64,000 nt of DNA from Paguma larvata. Lineage: Eukaryota > Chordata > Mammalia > Carnivora > Viverridae. Positions 36,774-48,160 of this stretch are shown here, piece by piece. The DNA lies in the NCBI GenBank assembly GCA_030068075.1, contig CM057835.1:38243715-38307714 (forward strand). The letters are read 5' to 3'. A program made the position numbers and the translations under genes. Under the pieces are notes generated by a model, which was given only the letters and a program-made list of their open reading frames with translations, did no database searches and was not told where the DNA came from. Each line of letters starts with the position of its first letter. Position 1 is the first letter of the stretch.

Positions 36774-36859
36774 GAGCAGAACTTCTTCCACAAAAGAGTG
36801 GCCGGAAGAATGGAGTATTGCTACACCAGTGAAAGAGGTCAAACCAGAAAAACAAAGAG
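36774..36859 (+). CDS. CCDC178: CCDC178-like coiled-coil protein, exon 4 of 8
   Basis: Coding exon of 86 nt. The acceptor is pyrimidine-rich (TTTCCCTTTACATAG). The donor GAG|GTAAAA is weaker because the usual G at +5 is missing. One base completes the Trp codon from the microexon, 28 codons follow, and one base is left for exon 5. The peptide SRTSSTKEWPEEWSIATP continues to VKEVKPEKQR. It is polar, rich in Ser/Thr, Lys and Glu, with two Trp-containing repeats of the type EWPEEW, and is probably a linker between the N-terminal helix and the main coiled coil. An antisense SINE lies about 280 bp upstream in the intron. Confidence 0.82.
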
Positions 36860-37295
36860 GTAAAATTATACCTCATACTTAGCTAAGTGAAATTATTTAA
36901 AAGCTCACTGACTTTTCATTTAACGTATTTTAATTATCACAATAATCATTTTTAAAAGTTTTACAATTCTTGTGAATATCTAATATAATTTGATTAAACA
37001 ACAAAATTCAACAAATTTTTATTATACCACATACTGGGCTAGGTCCTAAGTAAATAGTGATCCTTCGCACCTCTCAAGAAGCTAACTGTAATTCAGGGCT
37101 GTCCAGTAGAACTTTCTGGTATTTCCACCGTCCAGTAGAGTAGCTACTAGCCACATATAGCTGTTAAGCCCTGAAATGTAGCCAGGGAGACTGAGGAATT
37201 TAACTTTTCAGTTTAATTTTTATTTAATTTAAATGTAAATAGCACATATGGTTCATGGCTACCATACTGGACATGAAGGCTCTGCTGTGTGTGTG

Positions 37296-37345
<50 letters not shown>

Positions 37346-37431
37346 AAGATTAATATCTTGTCACAGTTTACAGAATGTACAATTTATATATTAGAATAAA
37401 ATTGTGCTAAAATTTCATATTTGAATGTATT
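36860..37431. other. Intron 4 5' part, with (GT)n
   Basis: Apart from the (GT)n at 37287-37340, no element is recognised. Confidence 0.5.
37287..37340. repeat. (GT)n microsatellite, about 54 bp
   Basis: TGTGTG run with two CG-type interruptions at its left end. Confidence 0.95.
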
Positions 37432-37651
37432 TCTTTTTTTGAGAGAGAGAGAGAGAGAGAGAGCGCGCGTGCGTGCATGCACATGTGCACGTGAGCAATG
37501 GAGGGACAGAGGGAGAGGGAGAGAGAGAAGTATGAGCAGGGTCCATACTCAAACAAGAGCCCTACATGGGGCTTGACCTCATGACAAAGATCATAACCTG
37601 AACTGAAATCAAGAATTGAACAGTTAATGTACTGAGCCACCTAGGCACCTC
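37432..37651 (-). mobile_element. Carnivore SINE, antisense, with alternating purine-pyrimidine insert
   Basis: GA run, then GCGCGTGCGTGCATGCACAT, body, and head GAGCCACCTAGGCACC. Confidence 0.88.
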
Positions 37652-37750
37652 TGTAGTTTTAATATTATATTAAACACTTCTTTCTACCTTCACCACAAAG
37701 ATTTGTTAAACATCTTACTTTCATGAGAGATAACTAATGAACTCAGGACC

Positions 37751-37957
37751 TTTCTTTTTTAATGTTTATTTATTTTTGAGAGAGAGACAGAGCATGAGCA
37801 GGGGAGGGGCAAAGAGAGGGAGACACAGAATCCGAAGCAGGCTCCAGTCTCTTAGCTGTCAGCACAGAGCCCAATGTGGATCTCGAACTCATGAACCGCA
37901 AGATCATTTCTTGAGCCGAAGTTGGAGGCTTAACTCACTGAGCCACCCAGGCGCCCC
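37751..37957 (-). mobile_element. Carnivore SINE (SINEC_Fc-like), antisense
   Basis: Tail TTTAATGTTTATTTATTTTT, body, and intact head GAGCCACCCAGGCGCCCC. Confidence 0.92.
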
Positions 37958-37974
37958 TGATTTCAGGACTTTTA

Positions 37975-38179
37975 AAAAAAGTGTTTATTTATTTTGAGAG
38001 AGAGAGAGAGAGAGAGCACGAGAGCTGGGGAGGAGCAGAGTCAGAGAGAGAATCCCAAGCAGGTTCAATGCTGTCAGTGCATAGGCAGAAGTGGGGCTTG
38101 AACCCAAGAACTGTGAGATCATGAACCGAGTCAAAATCAAGACTCAGCCTCGTAATGGACTGAGCCACCCAAGCACCTC
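37975..38179 (-). mobile_element. Carnivore SINE, antisense
   Basis: GTGTTTATTTATTTTGAGAG start and head GAGCCACCCAAGCACC. Flanked by TTCAGGACTTTT at about 37963-37974 and again at about 38185-38197. Confidence 0.9.
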
Positions 38180-38212
38180 ATGAATTCAGGACTTTTTAAA
38201 AGTACTAATACT

Positions 38213-38426
38213 GGGGCGCCTGGGTGGCTCAGTCGGTTAAGTGGCCGACTTCAACCCAGGTCATGATCTCATGGTCTGTGAGTTCGAGCCCCGCGTCGGG
38301 CTCTGTGCTGATGGCTCAGAGCCTGGAGCCTGCTTCACATTCTGTGTCTCTTTCTCTGCCCTTCCCCTGTTCATGCTCTCTCTCTATGTCTCTCAAAAAT
38401 AAAATAAAAATGCTAAAAAAAAAAAT
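38213..38426 (+). mobile_element. Carnivore SINE (SINEC_Fc-like), sense, young
   Basis: Perfect head GGGGCGCCTGGGTGGCTCAG, body, and A-rich tail with AATAAA. Exact 15-bp direct repeat AAAAGTACTAATACT at 38198-38212 and 38427-38441. Confidence 0.95.
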
Positions 38427-38441
38427 AAAAGTACTAATACT

Positions 38442-40237
38442 TTGTTTTTCAAAACTCTCATCCTTAGCGAAGCTCTGTTTTTACTGCTTCCATTTCATTT
38501 TTTTCACTGAAGAAAAAAACTCTTTTATTACTTCTTAGTTTTTCACATGACAAATGCTATAAGAAAATATTAATATATTAATGATGACACATAACAGTGA
38601 AACAGTATTATTTATTGTAAACTCATACATCTGATCTCAGAGTATAAGATAGTATCAAGTTGAGGAATATTTATTGTAATTCAGTGTTCATGCTAAAAAA
38701 AATTGCAAGTGGTTGTTCACTTAGTACGAAGCAGTAAAACTAACTGAAATGGTATTCTAGAAAAAAATTGAGAGATAGATTAAATACAATGAATTGGAGG
38801 CATCTCAAGTTATAAACACAGTGTTTATTTTAGGAAGCGATCGTAGAAAAAGCACAAAAGACATCTCGTACAAACATGATCGACATGTTTGGCAAAACAT
38901 ATTTCTATCGCATGAGATGTGCTCTGATTTTATGTGGCATTAATTTCACCACACATTTCAGACTGAAATCTTGTTGTGGGAATTGAATATATCATAAGTT
39001 GGCTGGAGAACACAGTGTTCACTGTGTATGTTGTCGAAACAAAAAACAAAAAAACAAACAAAAACAAAAACAAACAGACAAAAAAACCCAGACACTTAGG
39101 AATATGAAGTATCCAGTATCCAGGATGTGGTAGAATTTGAAAAGAGAAGACAATAAACCAAAATAGGGACCAAATAAAGGGCTAGTCCATGAAAAGATAA
39201 TGTTTATGCATTATAGTCGAGAAACCTATTTCTCAAGAGTTCTTTTCAGGCAGCATACTGAATTTCTTTGACAGGCCTACTAGGTTAGAATTAGAAACTG
39301 TGTGACCACTGAGCTTGCACTTATAACCAATGTGTAATACTGTCTTCTAGCAGAAAATTATTGGTTTATTGTCCAAAGTAAAACAAAATAAAACTGAGGT
39401 CTTTTAGTTGTCTTTTCTCTTAATCCAGTTTTACTGTTTTTTCTCTAGCCTCAGCTCTTTGAGGCTTTGCCTTTCTTGACACTTTGTGTTTGTTTATGTC
39501 TTCTTGTCATGTCACATTTCGGCAAAAGTCACTGTTTACAAGGATAAATCTCACCAGAGTGGAACCCATATCCATCATCCTTACTGGTCTATCTCTTGGG
39601 AGAGAGAGCGTATTGCCTAGAACATAACAGGCTCTCTACACGTTTCTAGTATAAACAGATGAATGAATACCCATGTTAATCATTCCATTAACACTAAACT
39701 GTATCATTTCAGAGCTTTGAACCAGGAATCACATATATATATCATTACAGGGGTTAATTTGTGTTATATCTGAATAAATAGACTTTGGAAGCGATGAATT
39801 CCTGGCAAGGCTAACTAGGGATGTTATTATCTGATAAGGAATGAAGTGTCTTGGTTCTAGGAGCGATCTGAGGATTTTCAGTCTTTATCTGATGCAATCA
39901 TCAGATAAACAAGCATAATTTAAAAATAAAGCTCTATAACATAGCTTGTGAATAAAACAGTTTTTCTTTAGGTAAAATATTACACATAAAGCTATTGCTT
40001 GAGATTTAGCTATTCTAATAGTTTTATAAAATGTTCACTTAAAAATCTGTCTTCAAAGGTTATAATTAACGTTATGATTCTATTATAATGGAGAATTTTT
40101 TAAAATGCTAATTCATTTTTCTAAAATTCTATTAAACACATATTATAAAGAACAATAATATGATAGTACCTATGTTCCCAACACCTAGTTTATGGGCTTA
40201 TTCATTAACAAATGTGGACATGTATTTCTGTTTTAAG
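38442..40237. other. Intron 4 3' part, mostly unrecognised
   Basis: A (CAAAA)n-type run at about 39040-39086 is the only clear feature. No gene-like ORF. Confidence 0.5.
39040..39086. repeat. (CAAAA)n-like A-rich microsatellite
   Basis: AACAAAAACAAAAACAAAC-type run. It could be the tail of a lost retroelement. Confidence 0.9.
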
Positions 40238-40438
40238 ATGAAAAGTGCCCAGAATTAAAGCAGGAAATGGAAACATTGCTATCAGAGGCCATTCATCTCA
40301 TTAAAAGTCTAGAAACTGACCGTGCAGAAGCTGAAGAGGCTTTAAAACAACAAAAGTCAAGAAAGAAAATGATTCACATGAAAATTGATTCTTGGTCAAT
40401 TTGGAGACTTCAAGAAATCCCACTAGCAGTGCAGAAAG
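40238..40438 (+). CDS. CCDC178: CCDC178-like coiled-coil protein, exon 5 of 8
   Basis: Coding exon of 201 nt with acceptor TTTCTGTTTTAAG|AT and donor AAAG|GTAATA. Two bases complete an Asp codon, 66 codons follow, and one base is left over. The peptide runs from EKCPELKQEMETLLSEAI through SLETDRAEAEEALKQQKS to QEIPLAVQK. It shows the heptad-like spacing of Leu/Ile/Ala and dense Glu/Lys expected of a coiled coil, with an aromatic patch (SWSIWRLQ) near its end. The reading frame continues past the donor into intron sequence, so a naive ORF call would extend to 40530; the donor and the phase of the next exon show that the tail is not coding. Confidence 0.87.
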
Positions 40439-41340
40439 GTAATAATAAGGATTTTTTTTCATATAGCTATTTACTTTGTTCAAGAGTCATGGATAATCAG
40501 TTGAAGCTGGGAAAAAACAATCAACGGTGACCATATTGTTTTGTCTCTAAATTAGTGCAATTTTGATAGATGCTACTGATGCTAATAATGAGTTCAAATA
40601 TATAAGTGGGACTACACTGAACAAACCTGGACCTTCCCTGGTTTGGTGTTTGTTGGAAATTCCGTAGTATTTATGGTACTTAAAGGGGCATCCAGGCTTT
40701 TGCATGTATTTCCTATGATGACTACATTATTTGAGTACTTGAAATTTAGAAATTTAAGTGATTTCCAGTTAGTATCATTGTCCACATATTTAAATCTAGG
40801 AAAATAAAAGAGTTTAAAATGATATTTTAGTAAAATGAATATGCTTTTGAGAATTCAGTAGTAGATTTAATTAGGAACTTCTAGCAGGCAGTAAGACTCG
40901 AGATGTTTCCAAGAGGTAAGTAACAAATATTTAGAAAGGAAACACTGCCTTTTTAGACTACAGAGTAAGGAACCTGTGTTAAAGTTTTAAATAATCTAAA
41001 AGCATTTGATTTTTTAATTCTCCAAACATGCCTGTGAAACATACCTGACTATGTGATTTTGCTGAGGCTAGAATTTGTTTATACATAAATTTTAATTCAG
41101 TTAAATTTTTTAATTCAGGATTTACATGCTTTATAAGCGGATTACATTAGCGTACTCAAAAACCTATTATTTAAGTGAAGACACTTTTGAGAGGGCACTT
41201 TCAATGTCCTGAGACATTAAATTATGTGTCAAAATGAACATTTACCTGCATCTTTGTTATATGTCGTCTAAAACTATAGTTTCCAAAGTAGGGTATACAC
41301 ATTTTAGGGAGTTGCAGAAAAGGTTAGAACTTTTACTTAT
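40439..41340. other. Intron 5 5' part, no recognised element
   Basis: AT-rich, with no gene or repeat recognised. Confidence 0.5.
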
Positions 41341-41731
41341 AGGGGTGACTGGGTGGCTCAATCAGTTAAGTATTGGGCTCTTTTTTTAAAAAAATTTTTT
41401 AAATGTTTATTTATTTTTGAGAGAGAGAGAGGGAGACACAGAATCCAAAGCAGGCTCCAGGTTCTGAGCTGTGAGCACAGAGCCCGACCGACGCAGGGCT
41501 CTGTGAGATCATGACTTGAGCTGAAGTTGGATACTCAACCAACTGAGCCATCCAGGCACTCCTAAGTGTCTGGCTCTTGATGTTAGCCCAGGTCATGATC
41601 TCCCTCTTTGTGGGAAAGTTCGAGCCCCACTTTGGGGTTTGTGCTGGCAGTGAGGAGCCTGCTTGGGATTCTGTGTCTCCCTCTCTCTGCCTCTCCCCTA
41701 CTTGGTCTCTCTCTCTTTCAAAAAAAAAAAG
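41341..41731 (+). mobile_element. Carnivore SINE, sense, split by an antisense SINE
   Basis: The head GGGGTGACTGGGTGGCTCAA is at 41342-41380. The remainder (TGGCTCTTGATGTTAGCCCA onward) resumes at about 41570 and runs through the CT-rich part to the A-tail. The two halves join into one element once the insert is removed. Confidence 0.92.
41382..41562 (-). mobile_element. Carnivore SINE, antisense, inserted in the sense SINE
   Basis: Reversed tail AAATGTTTATTTATTTTTGA, short GA region, and head GAGCCATCCAGGCACTCC. Imperfect flanking repeat TAAGTATTGGGCTC (41367-41380) against TAAGTGTCTGGCTC (41563-41576). Confidence 0.92.
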
Positions 41732-41789
41732 AATATATGTATACATATGAATATAAATATATATTTATATATAGTTTAAGAAAAAATTT

Positions 41790-41882
41790 TTAAGTAATCT
41801 ATATATCCAATGTGGGGCTTGAGCTCACAACCCTAAGATCAAGAGTCACATGCTCTACCAAGTAACCCAGCCAGGTACTCCA
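41790..41882 (-). mobile_element. Short carnivore tRNA-type SINE variant, antisense
   Basis: TTTAAGTAATCTATATATCC, GGGGCTTGAGCTCACAACCC, and CCAGCCAGGTACTCC: a short variant lacking the long GA-rich tail. Confidence 0.75.
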
Positions 41883-41896
41883 GTAACTCATTTTTT

Positions 41897-42000
41897 TAGA
41901 TTTTAAGTAATATCTACACCCAGTGTCGGGCTCAAACTTACAACCCTGCCTGAGATCAAGTGTTGCTGCTCTACTGATTCAGCTGGTCAGGCACCCCAGA
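41897..42000 (-). mobile_element. Second short carnivore tRNA-type SINE variant, antisense
   Basis: AGATTTTAAGTAATATCTAC, then CAGTGTCGGGCTCAAACTTA, and head GGTCAGGCACCCC. Adjacent to and co-oriented with the previous copy. Confidence 0.75.
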
Positions 42001-43707
42001 AATTTTACTTATATTTAAAATTTTATTCTTTTTATTTTCTTTCTTGATTATTTGGGTTTTTAATTTTGCCTTTATTGCACCAGACAAAATACAGTATCCA
42101 TGGTTCCTCAATTATGTTATTTTAATAAAGTTAAATGAAATTAATTTAAAATTAAATTTTAAATAAATAAAATTAAAGTGATACTGAGCTCAAAGATTGA
42201 ACTTCCCATTTGTTTAATGTCTTGTGGAGCAGAACTCAAGAAGCAGGAAATTTCTCAGCGTCTAGACTGGATGAATTTAACTCAGCCTTTGTCTATGCTC
42301 TTTGCTACTGTTTCCTAAAGAGTTAATTCTAAAAAGTATGCAAAAATTGCTCTAAACTGAGATACACATTTTTCTACCCATACACTTAAAGTAATACATT
42401 GTGCAATATATTTGGTTCTACAGATGTTTTATTCAGGCTTGGAGTGAGTTTGTTCTGATTAACAAATCAGAATTTGTGATGTGTATACTCTACTAATGCA
42501 ATAACATAGGTCTGTAATTATAAATCCATACGAGAGCCAACCCAACATAAAATGGGGTCAGAAGAGGAATCCTGGGAAATTCTGGATCCTAGTAGGTTCT
42601 TGAGCAGATTCATATTCACATCCGCAAGGAGTCGTCTGCAATTTTTAAAAATGTTTGGGAAGCCCTTGCTTATCATTAGTAGTAGAAAAATCAGTGAGAG
42701 CTGGTTTTATTTAATATTTTGCCAATAAATTTCTATATAATCTCATATAGCCTTTATAAAAATTAGATATTGTAGTTTGTGGTTTAGATGAAGTTCTCCT
42801 TAAGGAATCGCCAAAATAAAACTAAATTGAGATACATGTGGGCACATTCTAAATCCCTTATAAATGCATTTTCAATGATGGAATTCATTCTTGCCACTGG
42901 TGATAATTTATTGCTTGGGCTATCTTTTATTTAAAGATCTACTTAAATATCCTTAATAAAACTATAAAAAATCTACTTAAAAACAAATTTATATTCGTCT
43001 GCTTTATTTTATGTAAGTAGCTAACATATGCAATGATATTTACATTCATTATTACCATATAGTTTCTAAGTGCCTTCTATTTGTAAAGTACTCCTGAAAA
43101 ACTATGTGCTTACAGGAATATATTACCTTCATATTGATATATTTAGGGTATAATTTCTAAATTTTATGAATTTTTTTACAGATTATAGAATTATATATTC
43201 TTACAGTCTTTAAATTTTCAAAGTTTCCAGCTTATGTGACAAGAAATACTTTTAATCTCCTTAACAGCCTTAATATTAGATATGATGTTTAAATAATTTT
43301 CAATAATCTTTTTAAAAAAAATTATACTAATTTATAAGAAAATTAAAGATACTCAATTTTTTCTAGATACCTTGTGGTTACTGCTCCAGATCCATCCATC
43401 CCCCTAACAAGCCCACTCACACTTGTATCTTTTGTTTTCTGGTCCATAAAGCTCATTCATTATAGACCGCATCAGAGATATTTTTGGTCCTCTGTCTTCC
43501 TGCTAGTGCAACTGATGGGTTCAGTGGTAAGAGACCATGGGAGATAACGGAGAAGAGTGAGGGTGGGGTATTCATACCCCTGACTACTTTCCTCTCTAGT
43601 TGGTCACTGCATCCCCCTCCCTAGAATGACAGCCACTGGCACTATGCAGCCAATAATCTAGCAAATGTCTTTTCTTTTTCCTATCAAAAAAGATAACCAG
43701 GAATAAG
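42001..43707. other. Intron 5, about 1.7 kb, no recognised element
   Basis: AT-rich with a small GC-richer patch near 43380-43650. No gene or repeat recognised. Confidence 0.45.
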
Positions 43708-43888
43708 TTGCGATTCACGAGTTCAAGTCCCGCACTGGGCTCTGTGCTGATAGCTCAAGGCCTGCAGCCTGCTTCAGATTCTGTGTCTCCTTCTCTCTCT
43801 TCCCCTCCCCTGCTCACACTGTCTCTCTCTGTCTCTCTACCTCTCTTGCAAAAATAAATAAACATTTAAAAATTTAAAAAAATAAAAG
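43708..43888 (+). mobile_element. Carnivore SINE, sense, 5'-truncated
   Basis: Begins inside the body (GAGTTCAAGTCCCGCACTGG), then CT-rich region, then AAAAATAAATAAACATTTAA. The head is missing. Confidence 0.9.
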
Positions 43889-44989
43889 AAAGTACATATA
43901 CTATATTTACTATACCCAAGCAGCATCTGAAAGCACAAATAAACTAATGACTCAGATGCCCCTGGTACTCTCATTGTACCTGCTTCTTTAGATTCCCTGT
44001 CTTTCCCTTAACCTACATTCATGGCTTCCTGGGTACTTCCCTATGATTGATTACCTAGTGGAAGAGAAAAAAAAATCACAGACTGGTTTATGTACAGATT
44101 TGAATGGTATGTCAACATAATTTGGGGAGCTACCGTTTTACCTTCTCAGTATGGGAAGAGTGAAGACAGATCACCCAGAAGGGGAAATGTCCTGGGATAC
44201 AAATGGGAAATAGCAAAAAGGAAGACAGTATTCAGGAGTCAGGAAGAACATGAATGTAAGACTGGTGAAAGGAAGTCTAGGAGAGTGTTGGGGAGATTGA
44301 TGTTTCAGAAAAGATGGAGTCAGAAGATAATTGTGTCCCGTATAAATGCTCACGAGAATGTTCTACTATGGAAGAAGATAATAATACAATGCTAAATCTT
44401 CTAATTTTGTTTTGCATTGTTTTGTCATGTGAATTAATCAGTTATTACCATAATAATGCTTTGTAACAAATCACTTTGGAACTCAGTGGCATATAGTAAT
44501 AAGCATTTTTTTAATATGAGCTTTTCTACTTGTAATAATTTTCAGTTGATTCTTTTGTGTTATGATACATAATTGTATCAACAGAAAATTGTACTTATTT
44601 TTTCCTTTTGCTTTCTGATATTTATAACTCCTATCTCAACGTTTTACTTCTATATGATTTTAGAAGGCCTCTACTCTTGGAATTTTTCTTATTTTGTAAT
44701 TACATAGTGTTTATATGTAACCGTGTATAAACATTGGTTATAAGGAGGATTTGTACAAACAATTATTATCTTATAAAACATATATTTTAATCCCTTTGAT
44801 GATAAATGATGAAAGCAATATATTTTATAGTATATAGTATATGTATCTAAAATAATTTATATTAAATTTAGTAAGCTTCACAGATAAGTAATTTCAGAAT
44901 CTAAAGTATTTCATATTTCACTTTTATCAAAGATTTCCTTCTGGAGATTTTTCTTAAAATCAGATTTTCTTTTGTTCTTGTATGTCTAG
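43889..44989. other. Intron 5 3' end, mostly unrecognised
   Basis: A 101-codon open stretch (44090-44395) has no domain, no splice support and purine-rich composition. At 44435-44515 a short segment (GCTTTGTAACAAATCACTTT) resembles an ancient dispersed repeat. Confidence 0.4.
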
Positions 44990-45210
44990 AACATGAGGCC
45001 TATTTGACAGATATTGTAGAATTACAATGGCATCTTGAAGATAAAACTTATCAACTAAAATATTTTGAGAAAGAAAAGGCAAAATTGGAAGAAGCTAATG
45101 CAAAGCTTCAAGCAGACATAGACTACATGAATAAACATGGTCCTCTAATTAACTCAAAACTGAACCAAGAACTTGAAGCTCTGAAAGAATTCAATAAAAA
45201 AAAATTTGAG
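44990..45210 (+). CDS. CCDC178: CCDC178-like coiled-coil protein, exon 6 of 8
   Basis: Largest coding exon in the window, 221 nt. The acceptor is TTGTATGTCTAG|AA; the donor GAG|GTAAAT lacks G at +5. Two bases complete a Glu codon, 73 codons follow, and the exon ends in phase 0. The protein here (HEAYLTDIVELQWHLEDK, then a KEKAKLEEANAKLQADID block, then LNQELEALKEFNKKKFE) is a strongly charged alpha-helical coiled coil with Leu/Ile at repeating positions. It has no signal peptide and no membrane segment. A run of A bases near the 3' end encodes Lys-Lys-Lys, a place where sequencing or indel errors would be expected, but the frame is intact. Reading continues a few codons into the intron before a stop. 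Confidence 0.88.
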
Positions 45211-45934
45211 GTAAATGAATGGATATGTATTTTATAGGTTTATAGATAGTTACTTACTTATAAAAAATGTTTCAGCTAAAAGAAATTAACATATTTAAAT
45301 GTTTCATTTTCATTGAAAATTGACCCGCTCCTTATTTCCCAATGGAACTATACACAATACAGTCATTTTATATTCACTTAAGCTGTATCTTCTTCTCTTT
45401 TATACTTAAGAGTATTAATAATATTTAGTCAACCTATTAATAAAATTTTGGAGATTTAAAGCAACATAGTAATTTTTGAAGTTGTAAATTGAACTGGGGG
45501 AGAATGCAAATTGAATATATCCATCACTTTCATTGATGATAATAAAGTGTAAAATATTTTCAATTATTAATTAACGTTTAACAGTCCTATTGTTATTGGG
45601 ATTGTGTTATAGAAAAATATTCATACCTGCCATTACTTTTGATTATTTAAAGGAAATAGAGTTGTTAAGTGTGTTCTGTATTCTCTTTGATCATTCCATT
45701 TTCCTCCCTCCCTCTCCAAAGACAACCTTATCATGAAACTCTGTTTCTAGATGAAATTTGTATATTGTATACATATGTATGTATTTAAGCACAATGCATG
45801 GTTTCTTTTTTATTCTTCAAATAGTATCAAACATCATATAACTTGCTGCAACTTGATTTTAATCTGACATTTTTTTAGAAGTCAAGCTACTATTGATACA
45901 GAGAAATCTAGTTCATTCCTTTTACTTTATGTTT
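45211..45934. other. Intron 6 5' part, no certain element
   Basis: At about 45700-45925 the text may be a reversed old L1 3' end; not certain. Confidence 0.4.
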
Positions 45935-47125
45935 TGGATTTGACATCTAAAACAAAGCTAACAAAGGCAAAAGTAAACATGTGGGGAAGCATCAACCTAA
46001 AAAGCTTCTGTGCGGCAAGAGGAACCATCAACAAAATGAAAAGACAGTCTACTGAATGAGAGAAAATATTTGCAAATCGTAAATCCGATAAGGAGTTAAT
46101 ATCTGAAATAAAGAAAGAACTTAGCACAAAAACAAGACAATCTGAATTAAAAAAAAATGGACAGAAGGTCTGAATAGATATTTTTCCAAAGAAGACAGAC
46201 AGGTAGCCAACAAGTACATGAAAAGATTCTCAGCATCACTAATCTTTAGGGAAATGCAAATCAAAACCACAGTGAGATATTATTTCATACTTGTCAGAAT
46301 GGCTATTATCAGAAAGACAAGAAGTAATAAGTATTGGCAAAGATGTGGATAAAAGGGAACCCTTGTGTACTGTTGGTGGGAATATAAATTTGTGCAATTT
46401 CTCAGAAAATTAAGAATGGAACTATCAAATGACCCAGCAATTTCACTTCTGGATACTCATTAGAAGAAAAAAACACTAACTTGAAAAGATATGTGCACCC
46501 CCTGGTACATTGCTGCATTATTTATAATAAGCAAGATATTGAAACAACCTAAGCGTCTATCAGTGGATGGATGGATAAAGAAGATGTGGTATATACATAC
46601 AATGGGTTATCACTCAGCCAAAAAAATAAAGAGATCTGTCTTGCCATTTGCAACAACAAGGATGGACCTTGAGGGCATTATGTTAAGTGAAATAAGTCAG
46701 TCAGAGAAGGACAAATATTATATGATCTCGTTTATATGTGGAATCAAAAGAAACAAAACAAAATACAATTTCATAGATGCAGACAACAGGTTGGTGATTG
46801 CCAAAGGGGGCAGGGGTAAGAAGATGAATCAAAAAGTGGCCAAAGGATACAAACATCTAGTTATAAAATATGTAAGTCAGGGGAATTTAATTTATGGCAT
46901 TGTGACTATAATTAATATTGTATTGCATGTTCGTAAGTTACTGAGAGTACATCTTAAAAGTTCTCATTACAAGAAAAAAATCTAGCTATGTGTGGGGATG
47001 GATGTTAACTAGACTTACTGTAGTGATCATCTTATATTATACAGAAACATTGAATAATTATGTTTTATACTTGAAACATATATTAATTGTATTTCATTTA
47101 AAACATGAAAAATGTTTGTGCTTAA
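45935..47125 (+). mobile_element. LINE-1 3' end, sense, copy 1 of 3 (ORF2 C-terminus and 3' UTR)
   Basis: Starts at the ORF2 C-terminal region (AAAAGCTTCTGTGCGGCAAG). It continues through a frame at 46491-46985 that reads YIAALFIISKI, WIKKMWYIHTMGYHSA and ATTRMDLEGIMLSEISQSEK, then 3' UTR. The 164-codon frame is L1 ORF2 plus read-through, not a host gene. Confidence 0.88.
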
Positions 47126-48160
47126 AGGACGCTATTGTGTCTGATAAAAGGTCAGTATCCAAAATATGTGAAGAGCTTTCATAACTCAACACCAGAAAAA
47201 CAAATAATACAATTACAAAGATGGTCGGAAGAACTGAATGGACATTTTTCCAGAGAAGACATCCCGATGACCAATAGGCACATGAAAAAGATGCTTAACA
47301 TCTCTAATCATCAGGGGAGTGCAAATCAAAACCACAATAAGTTAATCACCTTATAGCTGTCAGAATGACTAGAATCAAAAAGACAAAAAGTAGCAAGTGT
47401 TGGCGAGAACATAGAGAAAAAGGAATCCTCATGTTCTGTTGGTAAGAATATAAATTGGTATACCACTGTGGAAAACAGTAGGGAGAGTCCTCAAAAAATT
47501 ACAAATAGAAATACCATATGATCCAGTAACTCCACTGCTGAGCATTTACCCCAAGAAAACAGAACACTAATTAAAAACGATATATGCACTCCTGTGTTTA
47601 TTGTTAACTTAATTACATTAACCAAGATATGGAAGCAACCTCAGTACATGAGTGGATAAAGAAGATGTGGTACACATATATACAATAGAATATTACTCAG
47701 CCATAAAAATGATGAGATCTTGCCATTTGCCCCAACATGGATGGACCTCGAGGGTATTATACTAAGTGAAATTAACCAGTCAGAGAAAGACAAATATTGT
47801 ATTATTTCACTTCTATGTGGAATCTGAAAAACAAAACAAACAAAAAGCAGGAATAGACCTGTGAATTCAGGGAACAAACTGATGGTTGCCAGAGAGATGG
47901 GGGTAGAAGGATGATGAAGAAGGGGAGGACATGCTTCCATTTATGGAATAAATAAATCACTGAGATATAAGGTACAGCATAGGGAATATAGTCGATATTG
48001 TAAAAGCATTGTACGGTGACAGATAGCTACTGTTATGATGAGCATAGCATAATGTATAGACTTATTGAATCACTGTCATACACCTGAAACTAATTTAACA
48101 TTTGGCGTCAACTGTATGTCAATTAAAAGCAGAAAAGAAAAAGGGTACTATCAAAAAGGT
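47126..48160 (+). mobile_element. LINE-1 3' end, sense, copy 2 of 3
   Basis: ORF2 text restarts at TGTCTGATAAAAGGTCAGTA, continues through GAAGAACTGAATGGACATTT and the TATACAATAGAATATTACTC site, and ends in 3' UTR (ACACCTGAAACTAATTTAAC). Confidence 0.88.

Noticed and set aside
44090..44395. 101-codon plus-strand ORF just before exon 6 as an extra exon
   Set aside because: It ends in a stop, and no donor/acceptor pair keeps phase with exons 5 and 6, which already join cleanly.
46491..46985. 164-codon plus-strand ORF as a host gene
   Set aside because: Its text (WIKKMWYIHTMGYHSA, EGIMLSEISQSEK) is the C-terminus of L1 ORF2 followed by read-through into the 3' UTR.
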